Origin: Staphylococcus pasteuri
GTDB lineage: Bacteria; Bacillota; Bacilli; Staphylococcales; Staphylococcaceae
Length of the DNA stretch: 32,199 nucleotides
NCBI RefSeq assembly: GCF_003970495.1
Contig: NZ_RXWW01000013.1
Span: 1 to 32,199, forward strand
Direction of reading: 5' to 3'
Positions 16,248-25,361 of this stretch are shown here, one piece after another. Position numbers and translations under genes: made by a program. Numbering within the stretch: the stretch's first letter is position 1; each line of letters begins with the position of its first letter. A model generated the notes under the pieces. It did not search any database. It was not told the DNA's origin and was given only the letters and a program-made list of their open reading frames with translations.

Positions 16248-19200
16248 CTATTCATTAGTAACTTGATGCGTAGCTGCACTTTTACCAGCAATTCTTCCAT
16301 AAGTAAAGATATCAGCAAGTGCATTACCACCTAATCGGTTACCTGCATGAATACCTCCTGCTACCTCACCAGATGCATATAATCCTTCAATAATATGACC
16401 TTCAACATCAATAACTTGTGCTTGAGAATTAATTCGTAAGCCTCCCATAGTATGATGTACCGCTGGTTTACGAGGTGTTGCATAGAATGGTGCTTTTTCA
16501 ATTTTTAAATCAAATGCACTTTTATTGAAATCATCATCATGACCTTGATCAACAAATTTGTTATAACGTTCGATAGTATTAATTAATTGTTGTGGTTCGA
16601 TGTTTAGTTTTTCTGCTAATTCTTCTAATGTGTCACCTTTTACTAATGTACCGTCTTCAAGCTCATGATTAATTTTGTCTTCAGAAGTATTCATCGCTAA
16701 TGATTTAATATTTTCATCAGCAATAATGTAGAACATACCATCTTTTTGTTCTAATGCCGCTTTAGATAACACGTCTCTACTTTCAAATTCATTTACGAAA
16801 CGTTGTCCTTCTTTATTAACAAATACGAAGTTAGATGGTGTCACAATTAAACCTGTGAATAGTGCGCCTGTTTTAGGGTCAGATATTGGCATCATTTGAG
16901 AGAATCCCATACCAACAAGTTCTGCACCTGCTTGGACACCTAAACGTATACCATCACCAGTAATTGCAGGTGAGTTTGTTGTTTTAATATCATCTGGAAT
17001 ACTATCCCAATACGTATTATATTGTTGTAACATTTTAGTATTAGCACCAAATCCACCTGTAGCAAGTACTACACCATGTTTTGTATGAATTTTAACTTTA
17101 GCTCCGTTTGCTTTACGAGCTTCAATACCTACAATTTTATTGCCTTCTTTGATTAATTTTTCGGCTGTTGTTTCAGTGAATATACGACCGTGATGTGTTT
17201 TAACATAGTCACCAAGATTTTCGATAAATTCTAAACCTTGTGCTTTCATTGGTTTATGACCACGACGCCATAATGCACCAACTGGCATATCTACGAATGA
17301 ACGATCGAAATGTACGCCTTTTTCTGTTAGCCATTTAACAGAATCTAATACATTATCTGTGAGTGTTTTAACTAGTTCATAGTCACCTGTAATTTCTACA
17401 TTATTTTTATCTTTACGTTTACCACCTAAATATGTTTGAATTCGGTGTAATTCAATTGAATCGAATAAGTTATTGCCTTTTTCACTATCGTCATCTAAAT
17501 AGGCTTTAATTTGAGATTTTACTGTGCGGAAATCTTCTTTATAATCATCATCTATATCATTATCATCATGTTCTAATAGTTGTTTTAATGTCTCATGTTC
17601 ACCAGCTAATGCAGGGAAACTACCTTGCCATTCTGGTTCAACTGCATTGACTTGTCCGCCAGTACGTATCGTATTTCCTCCGATAGCGGCAAATTTTTCA
17701 AGCATAATCACTTCTTTACCTTCATCTAAAGCAGTAGCTGCAGCACTTAAACCTGCACCACCAGTACCGATTACAACAATATCCGTTGTTTCTTCAATTG
17801 TTTCATTTGACCATTGAACAACTGGTTTAGGACGCGCGCGTAGTACATCAGGATCTTCGCCAGCTTGTTCAATCGCTTCAGCGATACCTTGAATAATACC
17901 TTCACTTGTAACAGTTGCCCCAGAAACTACGTCTACATTTAATGTTTGTCCTTCTATGATATCTTGTGGTAAACGTTCAAATACTGGATTAGCAATACCT
18001 TCAGATTCTCCACTGTCATCAACTTCAATACTTACAATTTTGTCTTCAGACAATTCAACTTTCATAGGTAAATTACCGTTATGTCCTTTAGCAAATACGT
18101 TATAAGTACCTTTATTAAATTTCACTTTTTTATTTTGTAATGCTTTAAGTTTTTCGTATTTTCTATGTTCTTCTTCTTTGTCTAATATCATAAAGTCCAT
18201 TACTTTCCATAATGGTGATGGAATGTGTAATACTTTTTGGTCATGAATATCAACAAATTGTTCTACTTCTTGGTCGTTAATAATTTTTTCAGTCCAATTT
18301 GGTTCAATTAAGTATGCTTTACCAACTGCTAATAAGTCATACCCTAGTTCTAAAGCTTCTTCAGCATCTTGTTTTTGCGAAATGCTTCCGACACCTATTA
18401 AAGGAATGCTTGCCAATGTTTCATTTCTAGAATTTAAGTATTTATTAATTAATGGCTCAGAATCATCTTGATTAACGATTGACGTACGTTTATAACTATT
18501 TGCTGAAATATGGAAGTAGTCAGGTTTATATTTAGCAAGTGTATTTAAGAGATACATTGTATCTTCAAATCTAATACCTGGTTCTTCTAATTCTTCTGGA
18601 GAGAAGCGATAACCTATAATAAAATCTTTAGCGTCTGCTTGAGCTACAACACTTTGAACTTTTTTCAATACTTCGATTGGGAATTTTGTACGTTTTTCTC
18701 GACTACCGCCCCATTCATCTTGTCTTCTATTAGAGTGAGGAGAGAAGAATTGTTGAATTAAATACGTATTCGCACCGTGAATTTCTACACCATCGAATCC
18801 CGCTTCAATTGCTCTACGAGTTGCTTCGCCAAAGTGATTAATCATTTGTTCTATTTGTGATGTAGTCATTTCACGAGGTGTTGCAGCATCAGGTCGCAAT
18901 GCAGTAATTGGACTTGCAGAAATGGGTTGTTCGCCTTCATTTAATTTTGGGTTAGCCATACGTCCAGCATGATAAATTTGTAGAATTGCTTTTGATCCTT
19001 TGTCTTTAATGGCTTGTGCTAATCTTGCTAGACCTTTAACCTTTTCATCTGTGTCAACACCAATAGCACCAGGGAATCCACGTCCATGATCTTCAACAAA
19101 ACAACTTTCTACAATAATTGCAGCTGCGTCACCTGAACGGTATTGATAGTAATCTATCATTTCTGAAGTCACACTACCGTCAAAATAGCCAGCTTGAATT

Positions 19201-19280
19201 GTCATTGGCGCCATTACAATACGGTTTTTCAATTCAGCTCCAGAGTTCAATTTGACAGTATCTAAAATTTCTTTATTCAT
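16248..19280 (-). CDS. Three-domain flavin reductase: OYE, FMN-binding, FAD-binding 2
   Basis: A 1010-residue cytoplasmic enzyme (no signal peptide). Residues 1-370 are an Old Yellow Enzyme NAD(P)H oxidoreductase (IVMAPMT, HGAN 168-171). About 385-475 are an FMN-binding domain with the covalent flavinylation motif DVVSGAT (450-456; FMN on Thr456). About 498-1005 are a FAD_binding_2 fumarate-reductase-like domain (GTGGAG 505-510, ESRD Arg835, HHTMGG 942-947, GNRLGG 980-985). Electrons would flow from NADH through OYE and bound FMN to FAD and a double-bond substrate. This layout occurs in soluble fumarate and acrylate reductases. The usual catalytic QxHP is QMMP here (796-798), so the substrate may not be fumarate. 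apbE lies upstream and an MFS gene downstream. Confidence 0.9.
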   Translation of the reverse strand: MNKEILDTVKLNSGAELKNRIVMAPMTIQAGYFDGSVTSEMIDYYQYRSGDAAAIIVESCFVEDHGRGFPGAIGVDTDEKVKGLARLAQAIKDKGSKAILQIYHAGRMANPKLNEGEQPISASPITALRPDAATPREMTTSQIEQMINHFGEATRRAIEAGFDGVEIHGANTYLIQQFFSPHSNRRQDEWGGSREKRTKFPIEVLKKVQSVVAQADAKDFIIGYRFSPEELEEPGIRFEDTMYLLNTLAKYKPDYFHISANSYKRTSIVNQDDSEPLINKYLNSRNETLASIPLIGVGSISQKQDAEEALELGYDLLAVGKAYLIEPNWTEKIINDQEVEQFVDIHDQKVLHIPSPLWKVMDFMILDKEEEHRKYEKLKALQNKKVKFNKGTYNVFAKGHNGNLPMKVELSEDKIVSIEVDDSGESEGIANPVFERLPQDIIEGQTLNVDVVSGATVTSEGIIQGIAEAIEQAGEDPDVLRARPKPVVQWSNETIEETTDIVVIGTGGAGLSAAATALDEGKEVIMLEKFAAIGGNTIRTGGQVNAVEPEWQGSFPALAGEHETLKQLLEHDDNDIDDDYKEDFRTVKSQIKAYLDDDSEKGNNLFDSIELHRIQTYLGGKRKDKNNVEITGDYELVKTLTDNVLDSVKWLTEKGVHFDRSFVDMPVGALWRRGHKPMKAQGLEFIENLGDYVKTHHGRIFTETTAEKLIKEGNKIVGIEARKANGAKVKIHTKHGVVLATGGFGANTKMLQQYNTYWDSIPDDIKTTNSPAITGDGIRLGVQAGAELVGMGFSQMMPISDPKTGALFTGLIVTPSNFVFVNKEGQRFVNEFESRDVLSKAALEQKDGMFYIIADENIKSLAMNTSEDKINHELEDGTLVKGDTLEELAEKLNIEPQQLINTIERYNKFVDQGHDDDFNKSAFDLKIEKAPFYATPRKPAVHHTMGGLRINSQAQVIDVEGHIIEGLYASGEVAGGIHAGNRLGGNALADIFTYGRIAGKSAATHQVTNE

Positions 19281-19299
19281 AAGTCATCCTCCTGATAAA

Positions 19300-19317
19300 T
19301 TGTGATTATTTTCACAT
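19300..19317 (-). promoter_or_regulatory. Rex or ArcR/Fnr-type operator before the reductase gene
   Basis: TTGTGATTATTTTCACAT matches the Rex box TTGTGAA-N4-TTCACAA at all but one base per half, and is a perfect TGTGA-N6-TCACA site for Crp/Fnr-type ArcR. It lies 20 bases before the ATG and is almost identical to the pflB site at 23693-23710. Confidence 0.75.
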
Positions 19318-19333
19318 GTATATTTAAAAATAT

Positions 19334-19352
19334 AATACTCATTTAGAGTATT
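19334..19352 (-). terminator. Small hairpin at the end of apbE
   Basis: AATACTC and GAGTATT pair around ATTTA, overlapping the apbE stop; the minus strand continues TATATTTTT. With the operator downstream, it may partly separate apbE from the reductase gene. A 7-pair AT-rich stem is weak. Confidence 0.4.
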
Positions 19353-20281
19353 TAAATTACATATTCTTTTTGCATAGAAATTCTTGAAGTTGAAACAATG
19401 TCGCCATCACGTTTAACAATGACACCTTCAATACCATCTATTTGATTAAGTAGTTCAATATTTTGTGATGCTTGCCCAAAACTACAAATCGTAGTCCATA
19501 TCTCGCAATCCACAGAATGATCAGATACGATGGTTACGCTAGCAATATCATTATTAACTGGGTATCCTGTTTTACTATCTAATATGTGATGATACAATTG
19601 ATGATCTTTTATAAAATAGCGTTCATATATACCTGAAGTCACAACAGATTGTTGATAAATCTCTAAAACTGCAAGTGGATTACTATTCTTATAAAAAGGA
19701 TTACGAATACCTACTTTCCAACTTCTTGATGTTGGTGTATTTTCACCAATCGTAATCACGTTACCACCAAAATCAATAATTCCTGAAGTTACACCTTGAT
19801 TAATGAAAAATGTTTGAAGTTGATCAGCAAAATACCCTTTTACAAGAGCGCCTAAATCAATCTCCATACCTTTCTTAGTTAAATAAACTTCATTTGTTGC
19901 TTCATTCAATTCTAGATTTTCAGGATTCGTTAACGTTATCGCATGTTGAATGTCTTGTTCATTCGGCTTTTTAGCATCTTCAAAACCAATTTTCCAAAGT
20001 TTAACTAAAGGGCCTATTAAGATATTCATTTTTTGATTAGAAGTTAATGTTGCATGATAACCTAGCTGAATCATTTTAAATATTTCACCACTAGTTACTA
20101 CTGGCCTTATACCAGCCATTCGGTTAATTTTCATTAAATCTGAGTGCTCGTCATTAGCACTAAATTGTTTTTCCCAAGTATGAATTTTTGACTCGGCTTG
20201 AGATAAAATTGAATCTGGTTGATTGTGATTAATTGATAAGCGAATCACCGTCCCCATTGCATTAATTATGACGTTTTTCAA
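19352..20281 (-). CDS. apbE: FAD:protein FMN transferase (cytoplasmic ApbE)
   Basis: A 309-residue Mg2+-dependent enzyme that transfers FMN from FAD to a Thr in a target SGAT motif. It shows IDLGALVKGYFAD (141-153), IIDFGGN (168-174), VTSGIYERYF (214-223), HHILDSKTGYP (231-241) and the acidic SVDCEIWTT segment (256-264), in the family order. There is no signal peptide or lipobox, unlike secreted ApbE proteins, so its target must be in the cytoplasm. The next gene encodes exactly such a protein, with DVVSGAT. The start is a TTG at 20281 after GGAGGGG; no ATG fits as well. A cre box lies 25 bases upstream of the start. Confidence 0.9.
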   Translation of the reverse strand: MKNVIINAMGTVIRLSINHNQPDSILSQAESKIHTWEKQFSANDEHSDLMKINRMAGIRPVVTSGEIFKMIQLGYHATLTSNQKMNILIGPLVKLWKIGFEDAKKPNEQDIQHAITLTNPENLELNEATNEVYLTKKGMEIDLGALVKGYFADQLQTFFINQGVTSGIIDFGGNVITIGENTPTSRSWKVGIRNPFYKNSNPLAVLEIYQQSVVTSGIYERYFIKDHQLYHHILDSKTGYPVNNDIASVTIVSDHSVDCEIWTTICSFGQASQNIELLNQIDGIEGVIVKRDGDIVSTSRISMQKEYVI

Positions 20282-20305
20282 TTTATCCCCTCCTGAAATA
20301 TATTT

Positions 20306-20319
20306 TGATAGCGTTTACA
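20306..20319 (-). promoter_or_regulatory. cre box (CcpA) before apbE
   Basis: TGATAGCGTTTACA fits the catabolite-responsive consensus TGWNANCGNTNWCA at every fixed position. It lies 25 bases upstream of the TTG start, where CcpA binding would repress the apbE-reductase-MFS genes when sugar is plentiful. Confidence 0.8.
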
Positions 20320-20517
20320 AAAAGTGCTAAAAAAATATAAAATTTAGAAATATTGTTAACTAATTCTATTTCCAAGTTCATACTACCATAAATACACAAA
20401 AATAGTTAAAATATGATAAATGTTCACAATTAAAACACACTTTAAAAATAAACTTAATGATTATTAAATTATTTTTTATATTTTGATAAATAATTAACAA
20501 TTAATTCAAATTTTATT

Positions 20518-20555
20518 AAAAATGGACATATCAAATTCTACTTTGATATGTCCAT
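20518..20555 (-). terminator. Terminator of the pflBA operon
   Basis: ATGGACATATCAAA (20522-20535) and TTTGATATGTCCAT (20542-20555) form a perfect 14-pair stem with a 6-base loop; the minus strand then reads TTTTTAAT. Confidence 0.9.
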
Positions 20556-20592
20556 AATTTGAAGGGTATTTTATGGGGTATAATATAGTTTT

Positions 20593-21348
20593 TTATAGCG
20601 TGATTGGAATTTTTCCTTTGAAATTAACGTATTGATATGCCATTTTGACTGCTTCATCATTTGGTGGTTCAACATTTTCTAATTGATATGGGATACCTAA
20701 ATTTTTCCACTTGTGTACTCCGAGTTGGTGATAAGGTAAGATTTCAAATTTTTCAACATTATCTAGCGAATTGATAAATTCACCCAATTTAATTAAATCT
20801 TCTTTATTATCTGAAATTCCTGGGACTAGAACGTGTCTTATCCATATAGGTTGTTTCATATCTGAAAGCTTACGTGCAAATTTAAGAATATGTGTATTCG
20901 GTTTGCCCGTTAGTTTAATATGTTTTTCATTATCGATGTGTTTAATGTCTAAAAGCATGAGATCTGTATATTTTTGTAATTCATCAAAGTGACGATTAAA
21001 CGCTACTGTATCGTTAACACATCCAGCAGAAGTATCAAGACATGTGTTTATTCCATTAGCTTTTAACTCTTTAAATAATGCTTCTAAAAATGGCATTTGT
21101 AGCAATGGTTCGCCACCACTAACTGTAACTCCTCCACCTGAGGCGTCAAAGTATGGCTTATAAGGCAATACTTCATTTACCATTTCATCTACTGTCACTT
21201 CTCTTGATGGCTCATTAATTTTCCATGTATCTGGATTATGACAATATAAACATCTTAATAAACAACCTTGTGTGAATAATATATATCTAATTCCTGGTCC
21301 GTCTACTGTGCCCATACTTTCAACGGAGTGTAAGTGTCCTTTAAGCAT
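20593..21348 (-). CDS. pflA: Pyruvate formate-lyase activating enzyme
   Basis: A 251-residue radical-SAM enzyme that generates the glycyl radical on PflB under anaerobic conditions. The 4Fe-4S-binding Cys cluster is C29-x3-C33-x2-C36 (CLLRCLYC), and the SAM-binding SGGEP follows at about residues 78-82. The length is typical. Its start lies 19 bases after the pflB stop with GGTGGGAG before the ATG, so the two are co-transcribed from the pflB promoter. The operon closes with a strong perfect hairpin. No anomalies. Confidence 0.95.
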   Translation of the reverse strand: MLKGHLHSVESMGTVDGPGIRYILFTQGCLLRCLYCHNPDTWKINEPSREVTVDEMVNEVLPYKPYFDASGGGVTVSGGEPLLQMPFLEALFKELKANGINTCLDTSAGCVNDTVAFNRHFDELQKYTDLMLLDIKHIDNEKHIKLTGKPNTHILKFARKLSDMKQPIWIRHVLVPGISDNKEDLIKLGEFINSLDNVEKFEILPYHQLGVHKWKNLGIPYQLENVEPPNDEAVKMAYQYVNFKGKIPITL

Positions 21349-21367
21349 TTTGCTCCCACCTTATTTT

Positions 21368-23611
21368 CTACATTTGTTCGTGGAATGTACGAGAAATAAC
21401 ATCCAATTGTTGCTCACGAGTTAATTTAATAAAGTTAACTGCATAGCCAGATACACGAATTGTTAATTGTGGGTATTCTTCAGGATGATCCATTGCATCT
21501 AGTAATGTTTCTCTATTAAATACATTGATATTTAAGTGATGACCATGTTGCATAGCGTAACCGTCTAGCATACTTGTTAAGTTTTTGTTTTGTGATTCTT
21601 CTTCTTTACCTAGTGATTTTGGAACAATACTAAATGTATTTGAAATTCCATCTTTACAGCAATCATAAGGGATTTTAGCTACAGAACTTAATGATGATAG
21701 TGCACCTTTTTGGTCACGTCCATGCATTGGGTTAGCACCTGGTGCAAATGGTTCTCCAGCTTTACGTCCATCTGGTGTATTACCTGTTTTCTTACCATAT
21801 ACAACGTTTGAAGTAATCGTTAATACACTCATTGTATGTTCTGAATCGCGATATGTTTTATGGCTACGTAATTTTGTCATAAAGCGTTCTACTAAGTCGA
21901 CTGCAATATCATCTACACGGCTGTCGTTGTTACCATATTTAGGGAAATCTCCTTCGATTTCAAAGTCTGTCACAAGTCCATTTTCATCTCTAATAGGTGT
22001 TACTTTTGCATATTTAATTGCTGATAATGAGTCTGCTGCTACAGATAATCCTGCTATACCAGTAGCCATTGTGCGAATGATATTTGTATCATGCAATGCC
22101 ATTTCGATTCTTTCATAGCTATATTTATCATGCATGTAGTGGATAATGTTTAATGAATTAATGTAGACACCTGCTAACCAATCCATCATTTTTTCAAATT
22201 TAGCAAAGACTTCATCATAATCAAGTACGTCAGATTTAATACCTTCGTAACTTGGTCCTACTTGTTTTCCAGATTTTTCATCTTTACCACCATTAATTGC
22301 ATATAATAATGTTTTAGCTAAGTTAGCTCTTGCTCCGAAGAATTGCATTTGTTTACCAATTTTCATAGCAGATACACAACATGCAATACCATAGTCATCG
22401 CCATAACTTTCACGCATTAAGTCATCATTTTCGTATTGAATTGAACTTGTTTTAATACTCATTTTTGCACAATAAATTTTGAAGTTTTCAGGTAAACGCA
22501 CTGACCAAAGTACTGTTAAGTTTGGTTCTGGTGCTGGACCTAAATTGTCTAATGAATGTAAGAAACGGAATGAGTTTTTAGTAACAAGTGGTCTGCCATC
22601 GATACCTACACCACCAATAGATTCAGTAACCCATGTTGGATCTCCTGAGAATAATTCATTATAGTCTGGTGTACGAGCAAATTTAACAATACGTAATTTC
22701 ATAATGAAGTGGTCGATAATTTCTTGTACTTCACTTTCAGTAATGTCACCATTTTTCAAATCACGTTCTGCATAAATATCTAAGAATGTTGATGTACGTC
22801 CTAAACTCATTGCTGCACCATTTTGTTCTTTAATTGCTGCTAGATATGCTAGATATAACCATTGCACTGCTTCTTTAAAGTTAGTTGCTGGTCGACTTAA
22901 ATCGAAACCATACATTTGACCTAATTCTTTTAATTCATTTAAAGCTCTATATTGTTCTGATAATTCTTCACGTAAACGAATTACATCTTCTGACATTTCA
23001 GTAGACATTGTATTGAAATCGTGAAGTTTTTCTTCCATTAAGAAATCTACACCGTATAATGCCACACGGCGGTAGTCTCCAATGATACGTCCACGGCCAT
23101 AAGCGTCTGGTAACCCAGCAATAATTCCTGCTTTACGGCAATCTAACATTTCTCTGGAATATGCATCGAATACACCTTGGTTATGTGTTTTACGATAATC
23201 TGTGAAGACTTTTTCAGTTTCTGGATCTAATTCATATCCATATGCTTCACATGCAGCTTTCGCCATACGTATACCACCAAATGGTTGCATTGAGCGTTTG
23301 AATGGTTTATCTGTTTGAACACCAACGATTGTTTCTAAGTTTTTGTCTAAATATCCTGCATCATGTGAAGTGATTGTCGATGCAACTTTTGTATCCATAT
23401 CCCACATGCCACCGCGATCACGTTCTTCTTTAGACAATTGCATCACTTGGTCCCATAATTTTGAAGTAGCTTCTGTTGGACCTTCTAGGAATGCGTCGTC
23501 GCCTTCATATAAAGAATAGTTTAATTGAATAAATTCTCTTACGTCTGAATGTCTATTCCAACGTCCATTTTTAAAACCTTGCCAAGCATGAGTATGATTT
23601 GTTTCTAACAT
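21368..23611 (-). CDS. pflB: Formate C-acetyltransferase (pyruvate formate-lyase)
   Basis: A 747-residue glycyl-radical enzyme converting pyruvate and CoA to formate and acetyl-CoA in anaerobic growth. Adjacent catalytic cysteines are in GIACCVSAM (Cys411-412), and the C-terminal radical site is RVSGYAV (Gly722), 25 residues from the end. ATG 23611 is preferred over a TTG five codons earlier because GGAGG lies 8 bases before it. It is first in an operon with pflA. The promoter region carries a -10 TATACT, a cre box and a Rex/ArcR-type operator, so expression should need low carbon-catabolite signal and a reduced, anaerobic cell. Confidence 0.95.
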   Translation of the reverse strand: MLETNHTHAWQGFKNGRWNRHSDVREFIQLNYSLYEGDDAFLEGPTEATSKLWDQVMQLSKEERDRGGMWDMDTKVASTITSHDAGYLDKNLETIVGVQTDKPFKRSMQPFGGIRMAKAACEAYGYELDPETEKVFTDYRKTHNQGVFDAYSREMLDCRKAGIIAGLPDAYGRGRIIGDYRRVALYGVDFLMEEKLHDFNTMSTEMSEDVIRLREELSEQYRALNELKELGQMYGFDLSRPATNFKEAVQWLYLAYLAAIKEQNGAAMSLGRTSTFLDIYAERDLKNGDITESEVQEIIDHFIMKLRIVKFARTPDYNELFSGDPTWVTESIGGVGIDGRPLVTKNSFRFLHSLDNLGPAPEPNLTVLWSVRLPENFKIYCAKMSIKTSSIQYENDDLMRESYGDDYGIACCVSAMKIGKQMQFFGARANLAKTLLYAINGGKDEKSGKQVGPSYEGIKSDVLDYDEVFAKFEKMMDWLAGVYINSLNIIHYMHDKYSYERIEMALHDTNIIRTMATGIAGLSVAADSLSAIKYAKVTPIRDENGLVTDFEIEGDFPKYGNNDSRVDDIAVDLVERFMTKLRSHKTYRDSEHTMSVLTITSNVVYGKKTGNTPDGRKAGEPFAPGANPMHGRDQKGALSSLSSVAKIPYDCCKDGISNTFSIVPKSLGKEEESQNKNLTSMLDGYAMQHGHHLNINVFNRETLLDAMDHPEEYPQLTIRVSGYAVNFIKLTREQQLDVISRTFHEQM

Positions 23612-23658
23612 ACCTTTCGCCTCCAATTATTTATTATTAGTTAATTAATTCCAAATTT

Positions 23659-23672
23659 TGTTATCGCTTTCA
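23659..23672 (-). promoter_or_regulatory. cre box (CcpA) at the pflB promoter
   Basis: TGTTATCGCTTTCA fits TGWNANCGNTNWCA at all fixed positions. It covers the expected transcription start just downstream of the -10, a position typical for repression. Confidence 0.85.
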
Positions 23673-23677
23673 CAAAG

Positions 23678-23683
23678 AGTATA
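23678..23683 (-). promoter_or_regulatory. pflB promoter, -10 element
   Basis: TATACT on the minus strand lies between the cre box and the Rex/ArcR-type operator. The -35 at a 17-base spacing is poor and lies within the operator. Confidence 0.6.
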
Positions 23684-23692
23684 GCATGTATT

Positions 23693-23710
23693 TTGTGATT
23701 ACTTTCACAT
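23693..23710 (-). promoter_or_regulatory. Rex or ArcR/Fnr-type operator of pflB
   Basis: TTGTGATTACTTTCACAT: one mismatch per half from the Rex box TTGTGAA-N4-TTCACAA, and a perfect TGTGA-N6-TCACA. It overlaps the -35 region (centre about 30 bases before the expected start), which suits NADH-sensing repression by Rex. ArcR, a Crp/Fnr-type activator in staphylococci, is the alternative. Confidence 0.8.
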
Positions 23711-23978
23711 AATTTATGGCTAAATTATATATAATATGTGGCTGATTAAAGAACCTGTGAAATAAATTAATACAGTATATCTTTTAAATTATCTGTTATA
23801 TAACAATTTTATAGTTAATGGTAAAAAGAATAGTTTGTCACTTTAAAAAAAGTGAATTTATTGACTAAATACAATTAAATTTTCAAGCAAATATGTTAGG
23901 CTAATTTAGTATGGAATGATGACATCATCTAACCTTCAAGTATTGAGTGATTAATAGTTTAAAGGAGTTAAATGTTAC

Positions 23979-24641
23979 ATGAAGAAGTTATATCTTTTTT
24001 TATTAATGGGATTATTAATACTGTCAGCATGTTCAAATGGTCATTTAGGTGAAAAAAATCAAAAAAGTGATAATAACCATTCGAAGAAAAATCATAAAAA
24101 GATTAAAAAAGACGGAAAGACATATATTGATGGTATTCTAATAGTAAATAAACAAATTAAATTACCTAAAGATTTCAATCCAGGAGAAAATCCAAAAGCG
24201 GTACGTGCTTTAAATAAAATGATGACAGATGCGAAGAAAGATAATATTCAATTATATAAAATAAGTGGTTTTAGAAGTTATCAAACACAAGTACAACTAT
24301 TTAATAATTATAAAGCTAGAGATGGCGAAAAAGCTGCTAATAAATATAGTTCGAAACCAGGTCACTCTGAACATCAAACTGGATTATCATTTGATGTAGG
24401 AGCACAGGGCTCAGATAAAAATTTATATCGTAGCTTTGGTAAAACTAAAGAAGGTAAATGGATTAAAAAACATGCTGCTGATTATGGTTTCATTGTAAGA
24501 TATGGAAAACATAAAGAGAATGAAACAGGTTATCAATATGAACCATGGCATTTACGTTATTTAGGAAAAGATAAAGCGAAAAAAGTTAAACAATCAGGTA
24601 AAAGTTTAGAATCATATTTAGGTTTATATCCTAGGAAATAA
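23979..24641 (+). CDS. VanY-like D-alanyl-D-alanine carboxypeptidase lipoprotein
   Basis: A 220-residue lipoprotein (lipobox LSAC, Cys18) with a Lys/Asn/His-rich linker to about residue 48 and an M15B (VanY/VanX-type) metallopeptidase domain. Zinc ligands are visible: His132 and Asp139 in SEHQTGLSFD and His191 in EPWHLRYLG, with Glu188 as the catalytic base; Arg99 (SGFRSY) contacts substrate in the family. It should trim the terminal D-Ala of peptidoglycan stems outside the membrane. Genes of this type are common in staphylococci and do not by themselves mean vancomycin resistance; no van partners are present. It is a single gene with its own terminator. Confidence 0.9.
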   Translation: MKKLYLFLLMGLLILSACSNGHLGEKNQKSDNNHSKKNHKKIKKDGKTYIDGILIVNKQIKLPKDFNPGENPKAVRALNKMMTDAKKDNIQLYKISGFRSYQTQVQLFNNYKARDGEKAANKYSSKPGHSEHQTGLSFDVGAQGSDKNLYRSFGKTKEGKWIKKHAADYGFIVRYGKHKENETGYQYEPWHLRYLGKDKAKKVKQSGKSLESYLGLYPRK

Positions 24642-24647
24642 ATAATA

Positions 24648-24697
24648 GAAAAAGGCGGAGATTTTGAATTGAATATCAACTCAAAATTTCCGCCTTA
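24648..24697. terminator. Strong bidirectional terminator
   Basis: AGGCGGAGATTTTGA (24653-24667) and TCAAAATTTCCGCCT (24681-24695) form a 15-pair stem (one G-U). The minus strand ends in TTTTT and the plus strand in TTACTTTAT. It serves the two converging genes. Confidence 0.9.
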
Positions 24698-24722
24698 CTT
24701 TATGATAAAAGTGATAACTTTA

Positions 24723-25361
24723 TTATTTTTCTTCGCCTACAACTGTAAAACGTTCATTAATATGTTGTGGGTTTTCAATTTCATCTACAATAGCTATTGC
24801 AAAATCAGCATAGCTAATATAACTTTTTCCATTAGAATTCACTAATAGTTGATCTTTACCAGATTTATATTTACCAGTTCTTGCACCTTCATAATCAAAT
24901 TCAGCTGAAGGACTTAAAAATGTCCAAGTAATTCCTTCTGCATTTTGTAATTCTTCAAGGTTTTGTCCTTGGCCTATTGCAGTTGGTTTGACTACATCTG
25001 GAAATTCATCAGTGTCAATAAGTTTAATAGTGTGAGCATCATCAACATATAAACTTCCTGCGCCACCAACAATAATTGCTCTAGTATCTGTACCTTTTAA
25101 AATATCAATTAAATGACGACCTGCATTAATATGACCTTCTGAATCGCCTAATGGTGCACCAAATGCATTTACCACTACATCAAATGCTGTAATATCAGAA
25201 GTAGTTAAATCATGAATATCTTTTTCAATGACATCTACATTTGAGTTCGAAACTTTTGATGCGTTTCTTACGATAGCCGTTACTTGGTTTCCTCTATCTA
25301 CTGCTTCTTCTAAAATAAGTTGTCCAACTTTACCTGAAGCCCCAATAATTCCTACTTTCAT
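24723..25361 (-). CDS. NAD(P)-binding oxidoreductase (YwnB-like, atypical SDR)
   Basis: A 212-residue Rossmann-fold protein with the dinucleotide motif GASGKVG (7-13) at the N terminus, a VNAFG strand (about 64-68) and IIVGGAGS (about 95-102), as in the NmrA/YwnB-type NAD(P)H-binding or flavin-reductase-like proteins. The classical SDR catalytic YxxxK is not evident. Substrate unknown; related proteins are often induced by thiol or quinone stress. GGAGGGG precedes the ATG at 25361. A TTGACA at 25454-25459 (minus strand) could be its -35, but no good -10 follows. Monocistronic, converging on the VanY-like gene. Confidence 0.85.
   Translation of the reverse strand: MKVGIIGASGKVGQLILEEAVDRGNQVTAIVRNASKVSNSNVDVIEKDIHDLTTSDITAFDVVVNAFGAPLGDSEGHINAGRHLIDILKGTDTRAIIVGGAGSLYVDDAHTIKLIDTDEFPDVVKPTAIGQGQNLEELQNAEGITWTFLSPSAEFDYEGARTGKYKSGKDQLLVNSNGKSYISYADFAIAIVDEIENPQHINERFTVVGEEK

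Larger units (their letters stand above)
20282..20592. other. Intergenic region before apbE, 311 bases
   Basis: Holds the apbE leader with its cre box and the pfl terminator (both listed). A lone TTCACAA half-site occurs near 20423-20429 without a partner. The rest is AT-rich with nothing else supported. Confidence 0.6.
23627..23978. other. Divergent control region of pflB and the VanY-like gene, 352 bases
   Basis: The pflB half holds the promoter, cre box and operator listed separately. The other half is AT-rich. A 13-base palindrome ATGATG-A-CATCAT (23916-23928), about 50 bases before the lipoprotein gene, is the only structure seen there, and no clear promoter was resolved. Confidence 0.55.

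Noticed and set aside
20423-20429. TTCACAA as a third Rex site upstream of apbE
   Set aside because: Only one half-site is present; the other half matches two of seven bases.
23979-24641. VanY-like gene as evidence of vancomycin resistance
   Set aside because: No vanHAX, VanR/S or other partners are nearby, and single VanY-like lipoproteins are common in staphylococci.
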